37,433 nt of DNA from an uncultured Paracoccaceae bacterium (GTDB lineage: Bacteria > Pseudomonadota > Alphaproteobacteria > Rhodobacterales > Rhodobacteraceae): contig CALLAF010000025.1 in the NCBI GenBank assembly GCA_938002605.1, positions 120,638-158,070 of the forward strand. The letters run 5' to 3'. The stretch's first letter is position 1; each line of letters opens with the position of its first letter. The position numbers and the translations under genes were made by a program. Shown here in pieces: positions 24,981 through 34,220 of the stretch. Under the pieces are notes generated by a model. The model was not told where the DNA came from and did not search any database. It saw only the letters and a program-made list of their open reading frames with translations.

Positions 24981-25879
24981 GACACCCCCGCCCCAAGATC
25001 AATGCCAAGCACCGCCTGGATTGCTGCTTTTGGGTCATCACCTGTGTTCGCCATATGACGGCAGACCTCAGCTAGTTTTGCGTCGACCAAATAGCGATAC
25101 CAAAACCCTTGCAGCACATGAAATGGTCGGGCCTGACGCCCATCCAAAAAACCAAGCAGCAGGATATATCGGTAAAAGAAATACAGACCTGCACGCAACC
25201 CGCCGGGTAAACGCGCGTAGATGCGGTCTTTGATCCAACGCTTCACCGCTGCTTGTTTACCTCCGCGCAATGTCCCAATGGTTTCTTGCGGCATAAAGCG
25301 GTGTTTGCGGTTCAAGATATCGACAACCTCGCGGCTGGCATAGGCGTTATGTTTGGCGATCCACCAATCAAGACTTTTGCGATTGTCGTCGATGATCAAG
25401 CCCGGCAATGAAACCGTAGGCCCTGACACAACAATATGTTCATCCATCCAGCGATTTTCGCAATGACCAACGCCATTGCGAAACAGGCGTAACACCCGGA
25501 TCGGGAACACCCCACCCCAGCGCACAGGCTGACCTAGGAAATGCATCGCGCGCCCCACATAAACGCCATCCACATCCGGCAGGCCTGCGCTGATTTGGGC
25601 AGCCAGTTCCGCAGTGACCACCTCATCTGCATCAAGGCGTAGCACCCAACCCGGGCTGTCCGCAATTTGCTGCAGCGCCCAGTTAAACTGCGTCGCATAA
25701 TTGGTCCAAGCATGGCACAGCACCTCGGCCACAGCTTCACGCGCCAATTCCACCGTATTATCTGTCGACCCGCTATCGACAACGACGACCTTTGTCGCAA
25801 TCGCCTGAACCGATGCAATTGCCCGCACGATGTGCAGGCTTTCGTCTTTGGTTAAAATAATGACGGTGAGCGGGGTCAT
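24977..25879 (-). CDS. Glycosyltransferase family 2 (WaaE/KdtX-like)
   Basis: The 300-residue transferase begins with LTVIILTKDESLHIVRAIASVQAIATKVVVVDSGSTDNT and carries the DxD-type motif RLDADEVV near residue 85. The following region with NRWMDEHIVVSG and SREVVDILNRK is typical of the WaaE/KdtX group of beta-glucosyl- or related transferases. It overlaps both neighbours by four bases in the polysaccharide operon. The acceptor and donor are unknown. Confidence 0.88.
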   Translation of the reverse strand: MTPLTVIILTKDESLHIVRAIASVQAIATKVVVVDSGSTDNTVELAREAVAEVLCHAWTNYATQFNWALQQIADSPGWVLRLDADEVVTAELAAQISAGLPDVDGVYVGRAMHFLGQPVRWGGVFPIRVLRLFRNGVGHCENRWMDEHIVVSGPTVSLPGLIIDDNRKSLDWWIAKHNAYASREVVDILNRKHRFMPQETIGTLRGGKQAAVKRWIKDRIYARLPGGLRAGLYFFYRYILLLGFLDGRQARPFHVLQGFWYRYLVDAKLAEVCRHMANTGDDPKAAIQAVLGIDLGAGVS

Positions 25880-26418
25880 TTCAATGGCCTGATTTGCAAG
25901 GGGTTTCCGACGCCCATATGGCCCTTTGGCAAATTTTTCATCGCAACAGCGCGCGCGCCCAAAATGGCGCCCGTCCCAATATGCACCCCCGGCCCGACAA
26001 AGGCGTCAGCGCAAACCCAAACATCATCACAAACCCGAATTTTCGCAGTGACCAAGGGACGGTGCGGCTGACGCCAATCATGGCTTCCCGCACATAAATG
26101 CGCATATTGCGAGACCGTCGCGCGCGCGCCGATGTGAATTTCACCCAAAGCATACAGAATGGCGTGCGCACCAACAGCCGCCTGATCGTCGATCCGCAGA
26201 TGCCAAGGCATGGTGATCCGCACGCTTGGGTAAATATGCACGCCGCGCCCGATCTGCGCCCCAAATATCCGCAAAATCAAAGCCCGCCATCCCCAAAGCG
26301 GCCGGGGGCTCCATCGAAACAACGGCGAAACCAGTGCCCACATTACCCGGCGCAGCTGGGTGGTAAATCCGTATTTTTGGGCGCTGCGATTTGCGCTGAC
26401 ATCAATATGGGTCATCAT
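25876..26418 (-). CDS. WcaF-like left-handed beta-helix acetyltransferase
   Basis: The 180-residue protein has a hexapeptide repeat fold with the stretches GAQIGRGVHIYPSVRI, AVGAHAILYALGEIHIG and GTGAILGARAVAMKNLPKG. The catalytic-type histidine lies in CAGSHDW. The N-terminal helix-rich part (RRVMWALVSPLFRWSPRPLWGWR) is characteristic of WcaF-type colanic-acid acetyltransferases. It probably O-acetylates a sugar of the repeat unit. It overlaps its two transferase neighbours by four bases. Confidence 0.87.
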   Translation of the reverse strand: MMTHIDVSANRSAQKYGFTTQLRRVMWALVSPLFRWSPRPLWGWRALILRIFGAQIGRGVHIYPSVRITMPWHLRIDDQAAVGAHAILYALGEIHIGARATVSQYAHLCAGSHDWRQPHRPLVTAKIRVCDDVWVCADAFVGPGVHIGTGAILGARAVAMKNLPKGHMGVGNPLQIRPLK

Positions 26419-27536
26419 ACAGGTACCGCCGTGGTGCGCCGGGCTGCAACTCCTTGATACAATTCCACAAAACGCGCGGTCATGGCTTTAGCTGAAAATT
26501 CTTGCTGCATCCATGCGCGCCCACGTGCGCCCATTACCCGCAGATCGCATTTCAATAGGTTGCTGATTTCTAATGCTAAATCCGCAGTATTCAAATCAAT
26601 ACAGGCCCCACACCCCAACGTATCAAGCCGCTGCCACGGTGTTTGCGTTGTGGTCAAAACGGGTACGCCGTGGGCCAGCGCTTCAGCGATGGCGATCCCA
26701 AAATTTTCAGAATAGCTTGGCAGGACAAATAGGTCCGCATTGGCAAAGGCACGTTTTTTTGCGGCCTCATCTGCGTGCCCGTGAAAGCATATGCGTGGGC
26801 CAGATTCCCGCTTGAGCTGCGCGATATATGCCGCATCCCCCGTGCCATAAACATCCAAACAGACATGCGCTGGCAACTCGGCCATAGCCGCGCATAGCAG
26901 ATCCAAGCCTTTTTTGGGGTGCAGCCGTCCCAAAAACAAAAGCCGACTTGGCGCGCGATTTGACCGCGGTGCGACTGGCGGAATCGTGACGCAATTAGGA
27001 ATTATCACGGTTTGCGCCCGTCTCAAACGTTGCGTGCTTTGGCGCGCCTCGTCTTCGGAGGTTACATGCAAGGTCACATCCGTCCCGCGCAAGAATTGTG
27101 CCAGATGTTCAAACATGTGTTTTGAATTGCGATGTGGGGTATCGGGCCAATCAGCGGTGGCCTGCAACGCGCCACGCGGCGACCAAACTAATGGTTTGCC
27201 TAACGCACGGGCGCAGGCCAAGGCAGGTAATGTCGGAAAGCTATAGGTTCCGGTCAGATGCACAACATCCGCCCAAGCGATCGCCTTCGGAAGGCGCGCC
27301 AGAAGCCCCGGCGCAATCGCATGTCCCATCATCCGTCGGGTATATCGCACCAGATATGGCAGAGGGGCAGGTGTCACACGCGCCCGCCTGTCAGGCCCCG
27401 CCGCATCTGTCGTCAGTACCTGCACCGTAAAATCGGGCCGCTGTGCAACCCCATCACAGATCGCCTTTGTCGACCAAATCGGGCCACCCCAATAGGTCGC
27501 GGGGTAGAATGTCGGGGTGATGTGCAAAATATTCAT
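26415..27536 (-). CDS. Glycosyltransferase family 4
   Basis: The 373-residue GT-B enzyme starts with NILHITPTFYPATYWGGP and has the C-terminal donor-site signature ADLFVLPSYSENFGIAIAEALAHGVPVLTT (the EX7E motif), after SRLLFLGRLHPKKGLDLLCAAMAEL. It builds the polysaccharide repeat unit from an unknown NDP-sugar. Four-base overlaps join it to both neighbours. Confidence 0.92.
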   Translation of the reverse strand: MNILHITPTFYPATYWGGPIWSTKAICDGVAQRPDFTVQVLTTDAAGPDRRARVTPAPLPYLVRYTRRMMGHAIAPGLLARLPKAIAWADVVHLTGTYSFPTLPALACARALGKPLVWSPRGALQATADWPDTPHRNSKHMFEHLAQFLRGTDVTLHVTSEDEARQSTQRLRRAQTVIIPNCVTIPPVAPRSNRAPSRLLFLGRLHPKKGLDLLCAAMAELPAHVCLDVYGTGDAAYIAQLKRESGPRICFHGHADEAAKKRAFANADLFVLPSYSENFGIAIAEALAHGVPVLTTTQTPWQRLDTLGCGACIDLNTADLALEISNLLKCDLRVMGARGRAWMQQEFSAKAMTARFVELYQGVAARRTTAVPV

Positions 27537-28117
27537 TCTGCTGCCCGCGCCATAGGAAGCCGCTGCCCGATCACGCGGGCCGGGTTACCTGCAACCACGG
27601 TATTCGCGGCAACATCTGCGGCGACAACCGCGCCCGCACCGATCACCGCGCCACGCCCGATATGGGTGCATTGCGGCAAGATCACCGCCCGCATCCCTAT
27701 CCAAACATCCGCGCCAATTTCTTTGGCGCATGGCTGTGGACGGGCGTGCGGATCAAGCCCGTGATCATGCGTGTAAATTACCGCATCTTCGGAAATCATC
27801 GATCCATCGCCAATGCGCAATCCGCCGGTGATGTCTAAATGCACGTTGCGGTTCACCTGTACCTGATCGCCGATATGCAGGCTTGTGCCTGGCAATTCAG
27901 AAGAAGCATTGCAGCCTTTCCAAAAATAGCAGTTCGTACCAACCTGTACGCAGCGCGGGTCAGCGAAGCGCACCCCCGGCTGAAACCGCGATCCTTTGCC
28001 AACTGATTTCAACGTCGCGACGTGTATCTGCGTCGCGCAGATGATCCCGAAGCGGCGGTAAACTGCGCCCGCTGCACGGCCAAACCAATAAGCTGCGATC
28101 AAAGGGTTATAGCGCAT
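27533..28117 (-). CDS. Left-handed beta-helix acyltransferase of the polysaccharide operon
   Basis: From the ATG at 28117 the protein has 194 residues (MRYNPLIAAYWFGRAAGAVYRR). It shows hexapeptide repeats and the acetyltransferase signature DAVIYTHDHGLDPHARP ... EIGADVWIGMRAVILPQCTHIGRGAVIGAGAVVAADVAANTVVAGNPARVIG. This is the maltose/galactoside acetyltransferase-like (LbH) group, so it likely acetylates the repeat unit. A longer frame from 28174 is less likely because it would run well into the polymerase gene; the chosen start overlaps that gene by 11 bases. Confidence 0.85.
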   Translation of the reverse strand: MRYNPLIAAYWFGRAAGAVYRRFGIICATQIHVATLKSVGKGSRFQPGVRFADPRCVQVGTNCYFWKGCNASSELPGTSLHIGDQVQVNRNVHLDITGGLRIGDGSMISEDAVIYTHDHGLDPHARPQPCAKEIGADVWIGMRAVILPQCTHIGRGAVIGAGAVVAADVAANTVVAGNPARVIGQRLPMARAAE

Positions 28118-29450
28118 AGGACACCCCAGATTTGGGCGTAAGGCAGGGCCTGAAACGGGGCACAAACAGCGCAACCATCAAGATCAACAAAACAGATTGC
28201 GCCGCTGCCCCGACGATAAATGCGCTAAACGATGACTGTAGCGTGGCCTGCACAAAGGGATAAAATAGCATCGGATACAGCAGATATGATCCGTAGCGCA
28301 GAACCAGCACGGGGCTTAGCAGGATTTCTTCGCCCTTGCGATAAATCGCGCCCAACACAGGCGCGACACCCAGCCCGAACCAGCCAAAGTTGATAAACGC
28401 TTCACCCGGGCCGGTCACGTTAAACGCGCCGCCGGTGTAAGTTTGCATGATTTCGCGCTTGAAATAGACGCCCAAATCAATGGCAGGTTTGTCCAGCCAA
28501 ATCGCGCGCGGCACCCAACCGAACAGCCACCACGTATAGCTTTCACCATGAAGAAGTTGTTCAAATTCAGTGCGGTCCGTGACCATCACCGCCACGTTCA
28601 GATCCAGAAAATAAGTCGAGCCAACAATCTGTTGAAACAATGATATCTGCGCACCGTGAAACCGCAAATGTGTCATATAGGCCGACACGGCCATCACGGC
28701 AGATATGCAAAGAACGGTTAAGAAAACTATCCGCGCAGCAATCCTCCCGCCCAATATCGCATGGGTCGCAAACGCGTAGACAAGCAGCTCTATCAGCTCA
28801 AACCTATCGCCAGAAACCACGGCGATGCCAATCAGCAAAACGCCTACAACGCCGGCCTGCACCATCACCCGGCGCGCGCGCAGCACGATGCCATTGCCAA
28901 GCAGCAGCACAAAGGCAAATTTGGGGATGACAAAGAACGTCTTAATCCCCGCCAGCGTAGCCCCCACGCCTGCGTCATTCACATTGATCTGTTTTGTCGC
29001 GTTCAATCCGGCTAGCAATGCGGGGTCAAACAAACCGACCCCACGTGCGCGCAAGACAAGCGCGAATGTCATTGCCGTAAATGTAAACGCCCCCGCAAAC
29101 AACCAATCGCGGCGGCAGATTTGCGACGCGATTAAACGCGCGGTCTCTTGAGAATGCGCATGGCTTATGGGACGGGCAAAGGCGATATATCCGGCGCAAA
29201 TCAGTATGATAAATAGGCTCAGGTAAAGCGCACCACGCAATTGTGCCGACGGCGCGGGCGAAAATTGCTGAAAAAACGCCAAATCGGGGGCGACCCCATA
29301 GGCTGCAGCCTTGAGCAAGAAACCGAGCCCGCAAAAATACCCCAGAAAATGCATCGGCGACACATAGGGAGCACCGCCCATGCGCTGACCGATGACCAAA
29401 GGCAACAGGGTGCAAGTCAGGGCAACGGCAGTGATCAAGACGGATTCCAT
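28107..29450 (-). CDS. Wzy-like polysaccharide repeat-unit polymerase
   Basis: The 447-residue protein (ATG at 29450, MESVLITAVALTC) is predicted to cross the membrane about eleven times and has a long periplasmic loop near residues 250-340 (RFHGAQISLFQQIVGSTYFLDLNV ... GESYTWWLFGWVPRAIWLDKPAIDLG). This layout, with the loop residues WVPRAIWLDKP and NFGWFGLG, is typical of O-antigen/exopolysaccharide polymerases. Sequence identity in the family is low, so the call rests on topology and on the position between wzx and the transferases. An upstream in-frame GTG at 29510 lies inside wzx and is less likely. Confidence 0.8.
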   Translation of the reverse strand: MESVLITAVALTCTLLPLVIGQRMGGAPYVSPMHFLGYFCGLGFLLKAAAYGVAPDLAFFQQFSPAPSAQLRGALYLSLFIILICAGYIAFARPISHAHSQETARLIASQICRRDWLFAGAFTFTAMTFALVLRARGVGLFDPALLAGLNATKQINVNDAGVGATLAGIKTFFVIPKFAFVLLLGNGIVLRARRVMVQAGVVGVLLIGIAVVSGDRFELIELLVYAFATHAILGGRIAARIVFLTVLCISAVMAVSAYMTHLRFHGAQISLFQQIVGSTYFLDLNVAVMVTDRTEFEQLLHGESYTWWLFGWVPRAIWLDKPAIDLGVYFKREIMQTYTGGAFNVTGPGEAFINFGWFGLGVAPVLGAIYRKGEEILLSPVLVLRYGSYLLYPMLFYPFVQATLQSSFSAFIVGAAAQSVLLILMVALFVPRFRPCLTPKSGVSYAL

Positions 29451-30640
29451 CGCCGCCCCAATGCGAATGCCGAAGTATCGACGCCAACCCGCTGCCAGAT
29501 CATCCACCACAATAGCGCGCTGCCAAATGTAATCGCGCTGACATAGGCCAAAGCATTTTCAAACGGGCCCGTTACAAATGCCGCCAGCCCGAGATAGGCA
29601 AGCAGGCTCACCCCGCGCGCAATGGCCGATAGATGCGCCATCCCGCAAAGTGTCGCGACAGTGAAACCTGACGCAAACACAACCTGTAAAACCGCGCCGC
29701 CAAGAAGGGCCGCAAACACCCCAGGTGTCCCCGTCGGCAAGAAAGGCAGTACCATGATCCCCAAACAGAACAGCGCAGCCCCCGGAAAAAGCGCAACCCG
29801 GCTGCCCAATTTACTGGCCGCACGCAGCCCTACAGGATCGCGCGCCGCATAGCTTTGTGACACAGCATTTGCGCTGACCCAAGTTGCCACGCTGACAGGA
29901 AGCGCCACCAGATTGGCCACGCGGCGCAACACGACATATGTCCCAATTTGTGTCGGAGAAAGGATCGCTCCGCCAATAATGATATCGACCTGCGACAGCC
30001 CGACCCCCAAAACCGATGTCCCCCAAAGCGACGGCGACAGCCCCGGGATGGGGTAAGACGCATCAATTACCTTGCTCCGATGCGGATGTAGCCAAGCCCA
30101 GATTATGGCAACAATCGCAAAGCCCACCAACCAAATGACGGTAACTGACAAATACTGATCCGTCGTCAACGCAGCCAAGCCAAGGCCAATATGCGGGCCG
30201 CAATCACGCAGCACCATCGACATATTAACGCTGCCCAACGCGCGCATCAGACTTGCTAGACAGCTCAATAAGTTGACGGCAAACGCAGCCCCCAAAATGG
30301 CGCCCCAAGGGAGCAAAGGTAAAAACAGCGGGCAGATCAGAACGCCGATTACGGCCACGGCCGCAGGCAATGTGACCATATGCAATAGCAGGCCCGCGGG
30401 TGACACCCCACCACCATCCGTCAAGGCGCGTAACAAAAGAAGTGGACCGCCCAATGACACCACCGGCGCTGCCACAAGCGCGATCCCCCAAACGACCGCG
30501 AGTGACCCAAAAGCATCGAACCCAAGCCAGGTGGCCAACCAAACCATTACGCCGAAGTTCACAGCAACAATCGCGGCGCGCGCGGCCATTGGTAATGTGG
30601 CTTTTGTACTAATTAACCTGCCCAACTTTGTCCTCAACAT
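29435..30640 (-). CDS. Wzx-like polysaccharide flippase
   Basis: This 401-residue polytopic protein has about twelve membrane spans and follows the MATE/Wzx topology. Loop motifs such as VSLGGPLLLLRALTD and LGVGLSQVDIIIGGAILSPTQIGTYVVLRRVANL are characteristic of oligosaccharide flippases. It would move the lipid-linked repeat unit across the inner membrane. It is the first gene of the minus-strand operon, and a CtrA box lies 64 bases before its ATG. Wzy follows with a 16-base overlap. Confidence 0.85.
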   Translation of the reverse strand: MLRTKLGRLISTKATLPMAARAAIVAVNFGVMVWLATWLGFDAFGSLAVVWGIALVAAPVVSLGGPLLLLRALTDGGGVSPAGLLLHMVTLPAAVAVIGVLICPLFLPLLPWGAILGAAFAVNLLSCLASLMRALGSVNMSMVLRDCGPHIGLGLAALTTDQYLSVTVIWLVGFAIVAIIWAWLHPHRSKVIDASYPIPGLSPSLWGTSVLGVGLSQVDIIIGGAILSPTQIGTYVVLRRVANLVALPVSVATWVSANAVSQSYAARDPVGLRAASKLGSRVALFPGAALFCLGIMVLPFLPTGTPGVFAALLGGAVLQVVFASGFTVATLCGMAHLSAIARGVSLLAYLGLAAFVTGPFENALAYVSAITFGSALLWWMIWQRVGVDTSAFALGRRWNPS

Positions 30641-30703
30641 AAACGCACCCCATCGCGGCCCGTTAACTTTGCCGGGCTCTTGTTTAGTCGTCGTTCATTG
30701 AGA

Positions 30704-30719
30704 TTAATTTTCGGTTAAC
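30704..30719 (+). promoter_or_regulatory. CtrA box between wzx and the wzz-like gene
   Basis: TTAATTTTCGGTTAAC fits the CtrA site TTAA-N7-TTAAC exactly. It lies in the divergent promoter region, 64 bases before the wzx ATG and 42 bases before the preferred start of the chain-length gene. Confidence 0.65.
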
Positions 30720-30760
30720 CCTGATGTGATCAATTAGTGCCCATCGTTGCAGGACAAAAG

Positions 30761-32584
30761 GTGCTGACATCCATGACAAATCGTAGTTTTGACAGGGTCG
30801 CGGGCCGCGCCTACCTGCGCATGGGCGCCTATCAACCCGTTGCGCCGATGAATGTCGCGGGTCTGTTGCGGGGTCTTTGGCGCGGAAAATGGATCATAAC
30901 CTTCACGACGATCTGCACCGTTATCTTCGCGGGATATTATGCGTTTGCCCGCGCTGTTCCTTCCTATGCGGCGACCACAACGCTTAAACTCGAACTCGCG
31001 GATTCGCAGCTAAGCGACCCTGCGTTTTTGGAAATTAGCCCGACGCGCCTAAATACCGAGGCAGCCGTTTTGCAATCACGATATATTCTTGAACAGGTTA
31101 TCGACACGCTCGACCTCGAAAGCGATCCCGAGTTCAATCGCTACCTGTTGCCCAATGCACCTTGGTCGATCAACGGAATCCGCGATCGTGCCCGCGCGCT
31201 GATCTTGGGGCAACCCGCACCTGAGATCACACAAAGTGATCTGCGCAACAAGACGATTGAAAACCTGTCAAACATGCTGCGGACAGGACCGGAACGAGGC
31301 ACCTATCTATTGACCGTGACCGCCACAACATCAAGCCCGCTCAAATCCCAAACCATCGCCAACGCGGTCGCCGACGCATATCTTGGGGATCAGCGGCGCG
31401 CCCGTATTGCCGAAACAGATGCCTCTGTCACACGGTTAACGCAGCGTGTTTCGCAATTGCAGCACGACTTGCTGGCCAAAGAGGCCGCAATCAACGCAAT
31501 GCTCTCAGCCGGGCAGATGACGGATGAAACCTTGTTTGATCGGCTCAGCCATCAACTTAACGATGCCAATCAGCGCCTGAACGAAGCACAACAATCCCCC
31601 GATAACGCGACGCAAATCACGTCATTACGGGCACTTCAAGAACGGCTAGCTGCCGAATTAACCGCACAATCCGAAGGGCTTATTCAACTTCAACAGCTGC
31701 GCCGCGAAGCGCAAAGCACCCGCGTGCTTTATACGACGCTTTTGGCACAATTGCAGCAGATTCAGATCACCCATGACAGTGACGCTCCGACAGCCCGCAT
31801 CTTATCCGCAGCCACGCCGGGGCGCTATGTAGCGCCGCGCAAGACCTATATCCTTGCGGTTGCTGCACTGCTGGGGGCTATTTTGGGTGCCGCCTATGTG
31901 CTTTTGCAAAGGCAACGTCATATTCAAGGCGATACCCTTGCGGATCAGGCAGATTGGCCTGTTGTCGCGTTTCTGCCCGCGACTGTCGCCCCAAAATTCA
32001 GCAGATCAGCACAGCCTTGCCCCGCGCAAAACGCAGCAAACCAATTGCGTGCAGCCGTTCTATCACCTCAGTCAGCCGCCCCTGCGCGGGTCATTATGTT
32101 TACATCTTGTCGGTCCGACGATGGGCATACCCACGCCGCAAATGCTCTGGCGCAATCGCTTGCCCGGCTCGAACGGTCTGTGCTGTTGATCACGACAGAG
32201 ATCTTACCACAACCAAGCCTGCGCACAAACACCACAACCGTCACAGATATCATCGCAACCGGCGACCCAATAATGGCGCCAGGCCATCAAACAGGGATCA
32301 CATGCATGCGCGCAACCGCCCCATCAGAGTGTCCGGCAGACCTATTCAGTAGGCCCGCATTCATTCAATTCTTGGACGATGCGCGCAGCATCTACGACCA
32401 TATCATTATAGTTGCAGCGCCCATTTGTTCGTTTCCTGACGCAGCGATAATCGCGCCACACAGCGATGCCATGATTATCACGTTGCGCGACCGTAAAACA
32501 CGCATCCGCGATTGGGAGACTGCACAAACAGCCCTTCGTCAAATTGCGGTGACACAACAGCCGTTAATTGTGCTCACCAACTGA
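30761..32584 (+). CDS. Wzz-type chain-length protein with a degenerate tyrosine-kinase-like domain
   Basis: I prefer the GTG at 30761 (ribosome site AGGA, six bases before), giving 607 residues; ATG 30773 and GTG 30737 are alternatives. Residues about 30-70 carry the first membrane span (WRGKWIITFTTICTVIFAGYYAFA), then a coiled-coil periplasmic part and a second span (YILAVAALLGAILGAAYVLL). The following cytoplasmic domain aligns with bacterial BY-kinases but lacks their motifs. The P-loop reads FTSCRSDDGHTHAANALA near residues 446-463 instead of a GKT form, Walker A-prime (DADLR) reads TTEIL, and Walker B reads IIIVAAPIC. No C-terminal tyrosine cluster is present. It probably sets chain length without kinase activity. 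Confidence 0.8.
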   Translation: MLTSMTNRSFDRVAGRAYLRMGAYQPVAPMNVAGLLRGLWRGKWIITFTTICTVIFAGYYAFARAVPSYAATTTLKLELADSQLSDPAFLEISPTRLNTEAAVLQSRYILEQVIDTLDLESDPEFNRYLLPNAPWSINGIRDRARALILGQPAPEITQSDLRNKTIENLSNMLRTGPERGTYLLTVTATTSSPLKSQTIANAVADAYLGDQRRARIAETDASVTRLTQRVSQLQHDLLAKEAAINAMLSAGQMTDETLFDRLSHQLNDANQRLNEAQQSPDNATQITSLRALQERLAAELTAQSEGLIQLQQLRREAQSTRVLYTTLLAQLQQIQITHDSDAPTARILSAATPGRYVAPRKTYILAVAALLGAILGAAYVLLQRQRHIQGDTLADQADWPVVAFLPATVAPKFSRSAQPCPAQNAANQLRAAVLSPQSAAPARVIMFTSCRSDDGHTHAANALAQSLARLERSVLLITTEILPQPSLRTNTTTVTDIIATGDPIMAPGHQTGITCMRATAPSECPADLFSRPAFIQFLDDARSIYDHIIIVAAPICSFPDAAIIAPHSDAMIITLRDRKTRIRDWETAQTALRQIAVTQQPLIVLTN

Positions 32585-32587
32585 ATT

Positions 32588-34186
32588 TTAGTCAAACGTA
32601 TAAAGCCGCCCCGCAACATGCACACGCGCCCCGCCATCGCGGGTAACAGGGCGAATAGTTTGCGACAATGTCCCTGCCTCTCCAAGAGGAATGGTAAACA
32701 TGATCCCTTTGTCAAATGATCCTTCACCGAATTCTGCAAATGACACATCCGTCAGGGTCGCAAATGCGCCCAAAGACCAGCCATTTTCGAACCGCCGCGA
32801 AAAGGTCAGCGTGCCGCCCCAATCTTTGGCCAAATAGCGTCCAGCGTCCAGCTGCACGTGATAGCCACCGCCAGCGTCCCAGTAGACTGATCCGTGCCCG
32901 CTTAGCACTTGATAATCACGCAACCGAAAATCACTTTCATAGCCGCGCTGTTGCAACGCATTCAATTCGACTCCTAAGGCAACCGCGCTATCGGGCGGTT
33001 GCCAAAGCACCTCAGCAGATGCCCCCGCATACATTTCTTCAAGCAAACCAAACGTCAACCGCGAGGCGACGTTCGGATGCGGTTGTTCATACCAAGCAAG
33101 CGTGAGGCGATTGAGGTCCAGATCACCCTCTTGGCTGTATTTGGCAAAATCACTGCGGACATGCGGCAGCACACTATCGGATTCGCGGGTTATCTTATGC
33201 AAATTCCCCGCAATATGTTGGCGCAAGTCCCCGCCCGCGGTAACCCCCGGCGCGATCCGCCATTCCCCTGTCAACGCAAGACCAAAATCGGCGCGCAGCG
33301 GCGCATCAGGGTCAAACAAACTGGGTACAATAAAGGGTTTGAATTGCCAGTCGAACGGCCCCGTATGTTGCACCGCAGAGGGGCGAACGACAGGCGCTGA
33401 CTTTGGGTTGTATCCATAGCTGGCACTAAGACCAAATTCGCTGCCGTAAAGATATTGCGCCGATAGCTGAAGATCAGGGCGCGGCCTATAGCTCAGACCA
33501 AAGTTCCAAGGGCTTTGATGCGCAAACGCGCTGCCATTTTCAGCCAAATACCCATCGGATGAATATTCAAGAATGACGGTCAAATCATCATACGGCTGAT
33601 AGGCAAGCCCACCAAAAACCGCCGTATCCCCATGAAACAGCGCAGCAGTGGTGACGGCCCCACCCTCTCCGATTAGGGCATCAGGGCGGTCGCCCAGCGC
33701 CCCCCCAAGCGGATGGGGAAAACTGCCGTGGCTCGCTAACCGCCCCCAGCCCAGCCCAATCGTGCCGCTGACCTGAGACGAGAGTGTTTTGGTTGCCACA
33801 ATATATTCACCTGCATAGATCCCTGTGCCGACAAAATCATTCACCCCAATCGCAATCGCCGGCACGTGTGTCGTTTCGTCAACCAGCCGATAGTGCAGCC
33901 CAAAACTACGGTCATAAATTTGATCGTAGAGGCGGCCATCGGAGTCACGCAGGTTCTTTAACCGGGCATACCGCAGGCTCATCGATATGCGATCAGACAG
34001 CTGAAATGTCGCGCTGCCCCGCGTTTGGTCGGCAAAACGCGCAACGGAAAATACCAGCTCTGCATCGGGGGCAGAGCTGGCCACGGGCATGTCGATAAGA
34101 CCCGGCATACCATAGGTATTATAGTGTTGCGCCTGTCCCTCGCTTGGCCAAATGGCCATCAAAACCCATGAAACAAAATACCGCAT
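32588..34186 (-). CDS. YjbH-type outer-membrane protein of polysaccharide export
   Basis: The 532-residue protein has a signal peptide (MRYFVSWVLMAIWPSEGQAQ) and the YjbH-domain start HYNTYGMPGLIDMPVASSAPDAELVFSVARF, followed by many alternating beta-strands ending in aromatic residues (GSVYWDAGGGYHVQLDAGRYLAKDWGGTLTFSRRFENGWS), as expected for a beta-barrel. YjbH/GfcD proteins are found in capsule and exopolysaccharide clusters and are thought to assist surface export or anchoring. No Wza gene is in the window, so YjbH may be the main outer-membrane component here. It is the last gene of the exoY operon; three bases separate its stop from that of the wzz-like gene. Confidence 0.85.
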   Translation of the reverse strand: MRYFVSWVLMAIWPSEGQAQHYNTYGMPGLIDMPVASSAPDAELVFSVARFADQTRGSATFQLSDRISMSLRYARLKNLRDSDGRLYDQIYDRSFGLHYRLVDETTHVPAIAIGVNDFVGTGIYAGEYIVATKTLSSQVSGTIGLGWGRLASHGSFPHPLGGALGDRPDALIGEGGAVTTAALFHGDTAVFGGLAYQPYDDLTVILEYSSDGYLAENGSAFAHQSPWNFGLSYRPRPDLQLSAQYLYGSEFGLSASYGYNPKSAPVVRPSAVQHTGPFDWQFKPFIVPSLFDPDAPLRADFGLALTGEWRIAPGVTAGGDLRQHIAGNLHKITRESDSVLPHVRSDFAKYSQEGDLDLNRLTLAWYEQPHPNVASRLTFGLLEEMYAGASAEVLWQPPDSAVALGVELNALQQRGYESDFRLRDYQVLSGHGSVYWDAGGGYHVQLDAGRYLAKDWGGTLTFSRRFENGWSLGAFATLTDVSFAEFGEGSFDKGIMFTIPLGEAGTLSQTIRPVTRDGGARVHVAGRLYTFD

Positions 34187-34220
34187 AAGCGACCGCTTTC
34201 ACCAATGACGATGACAGACC

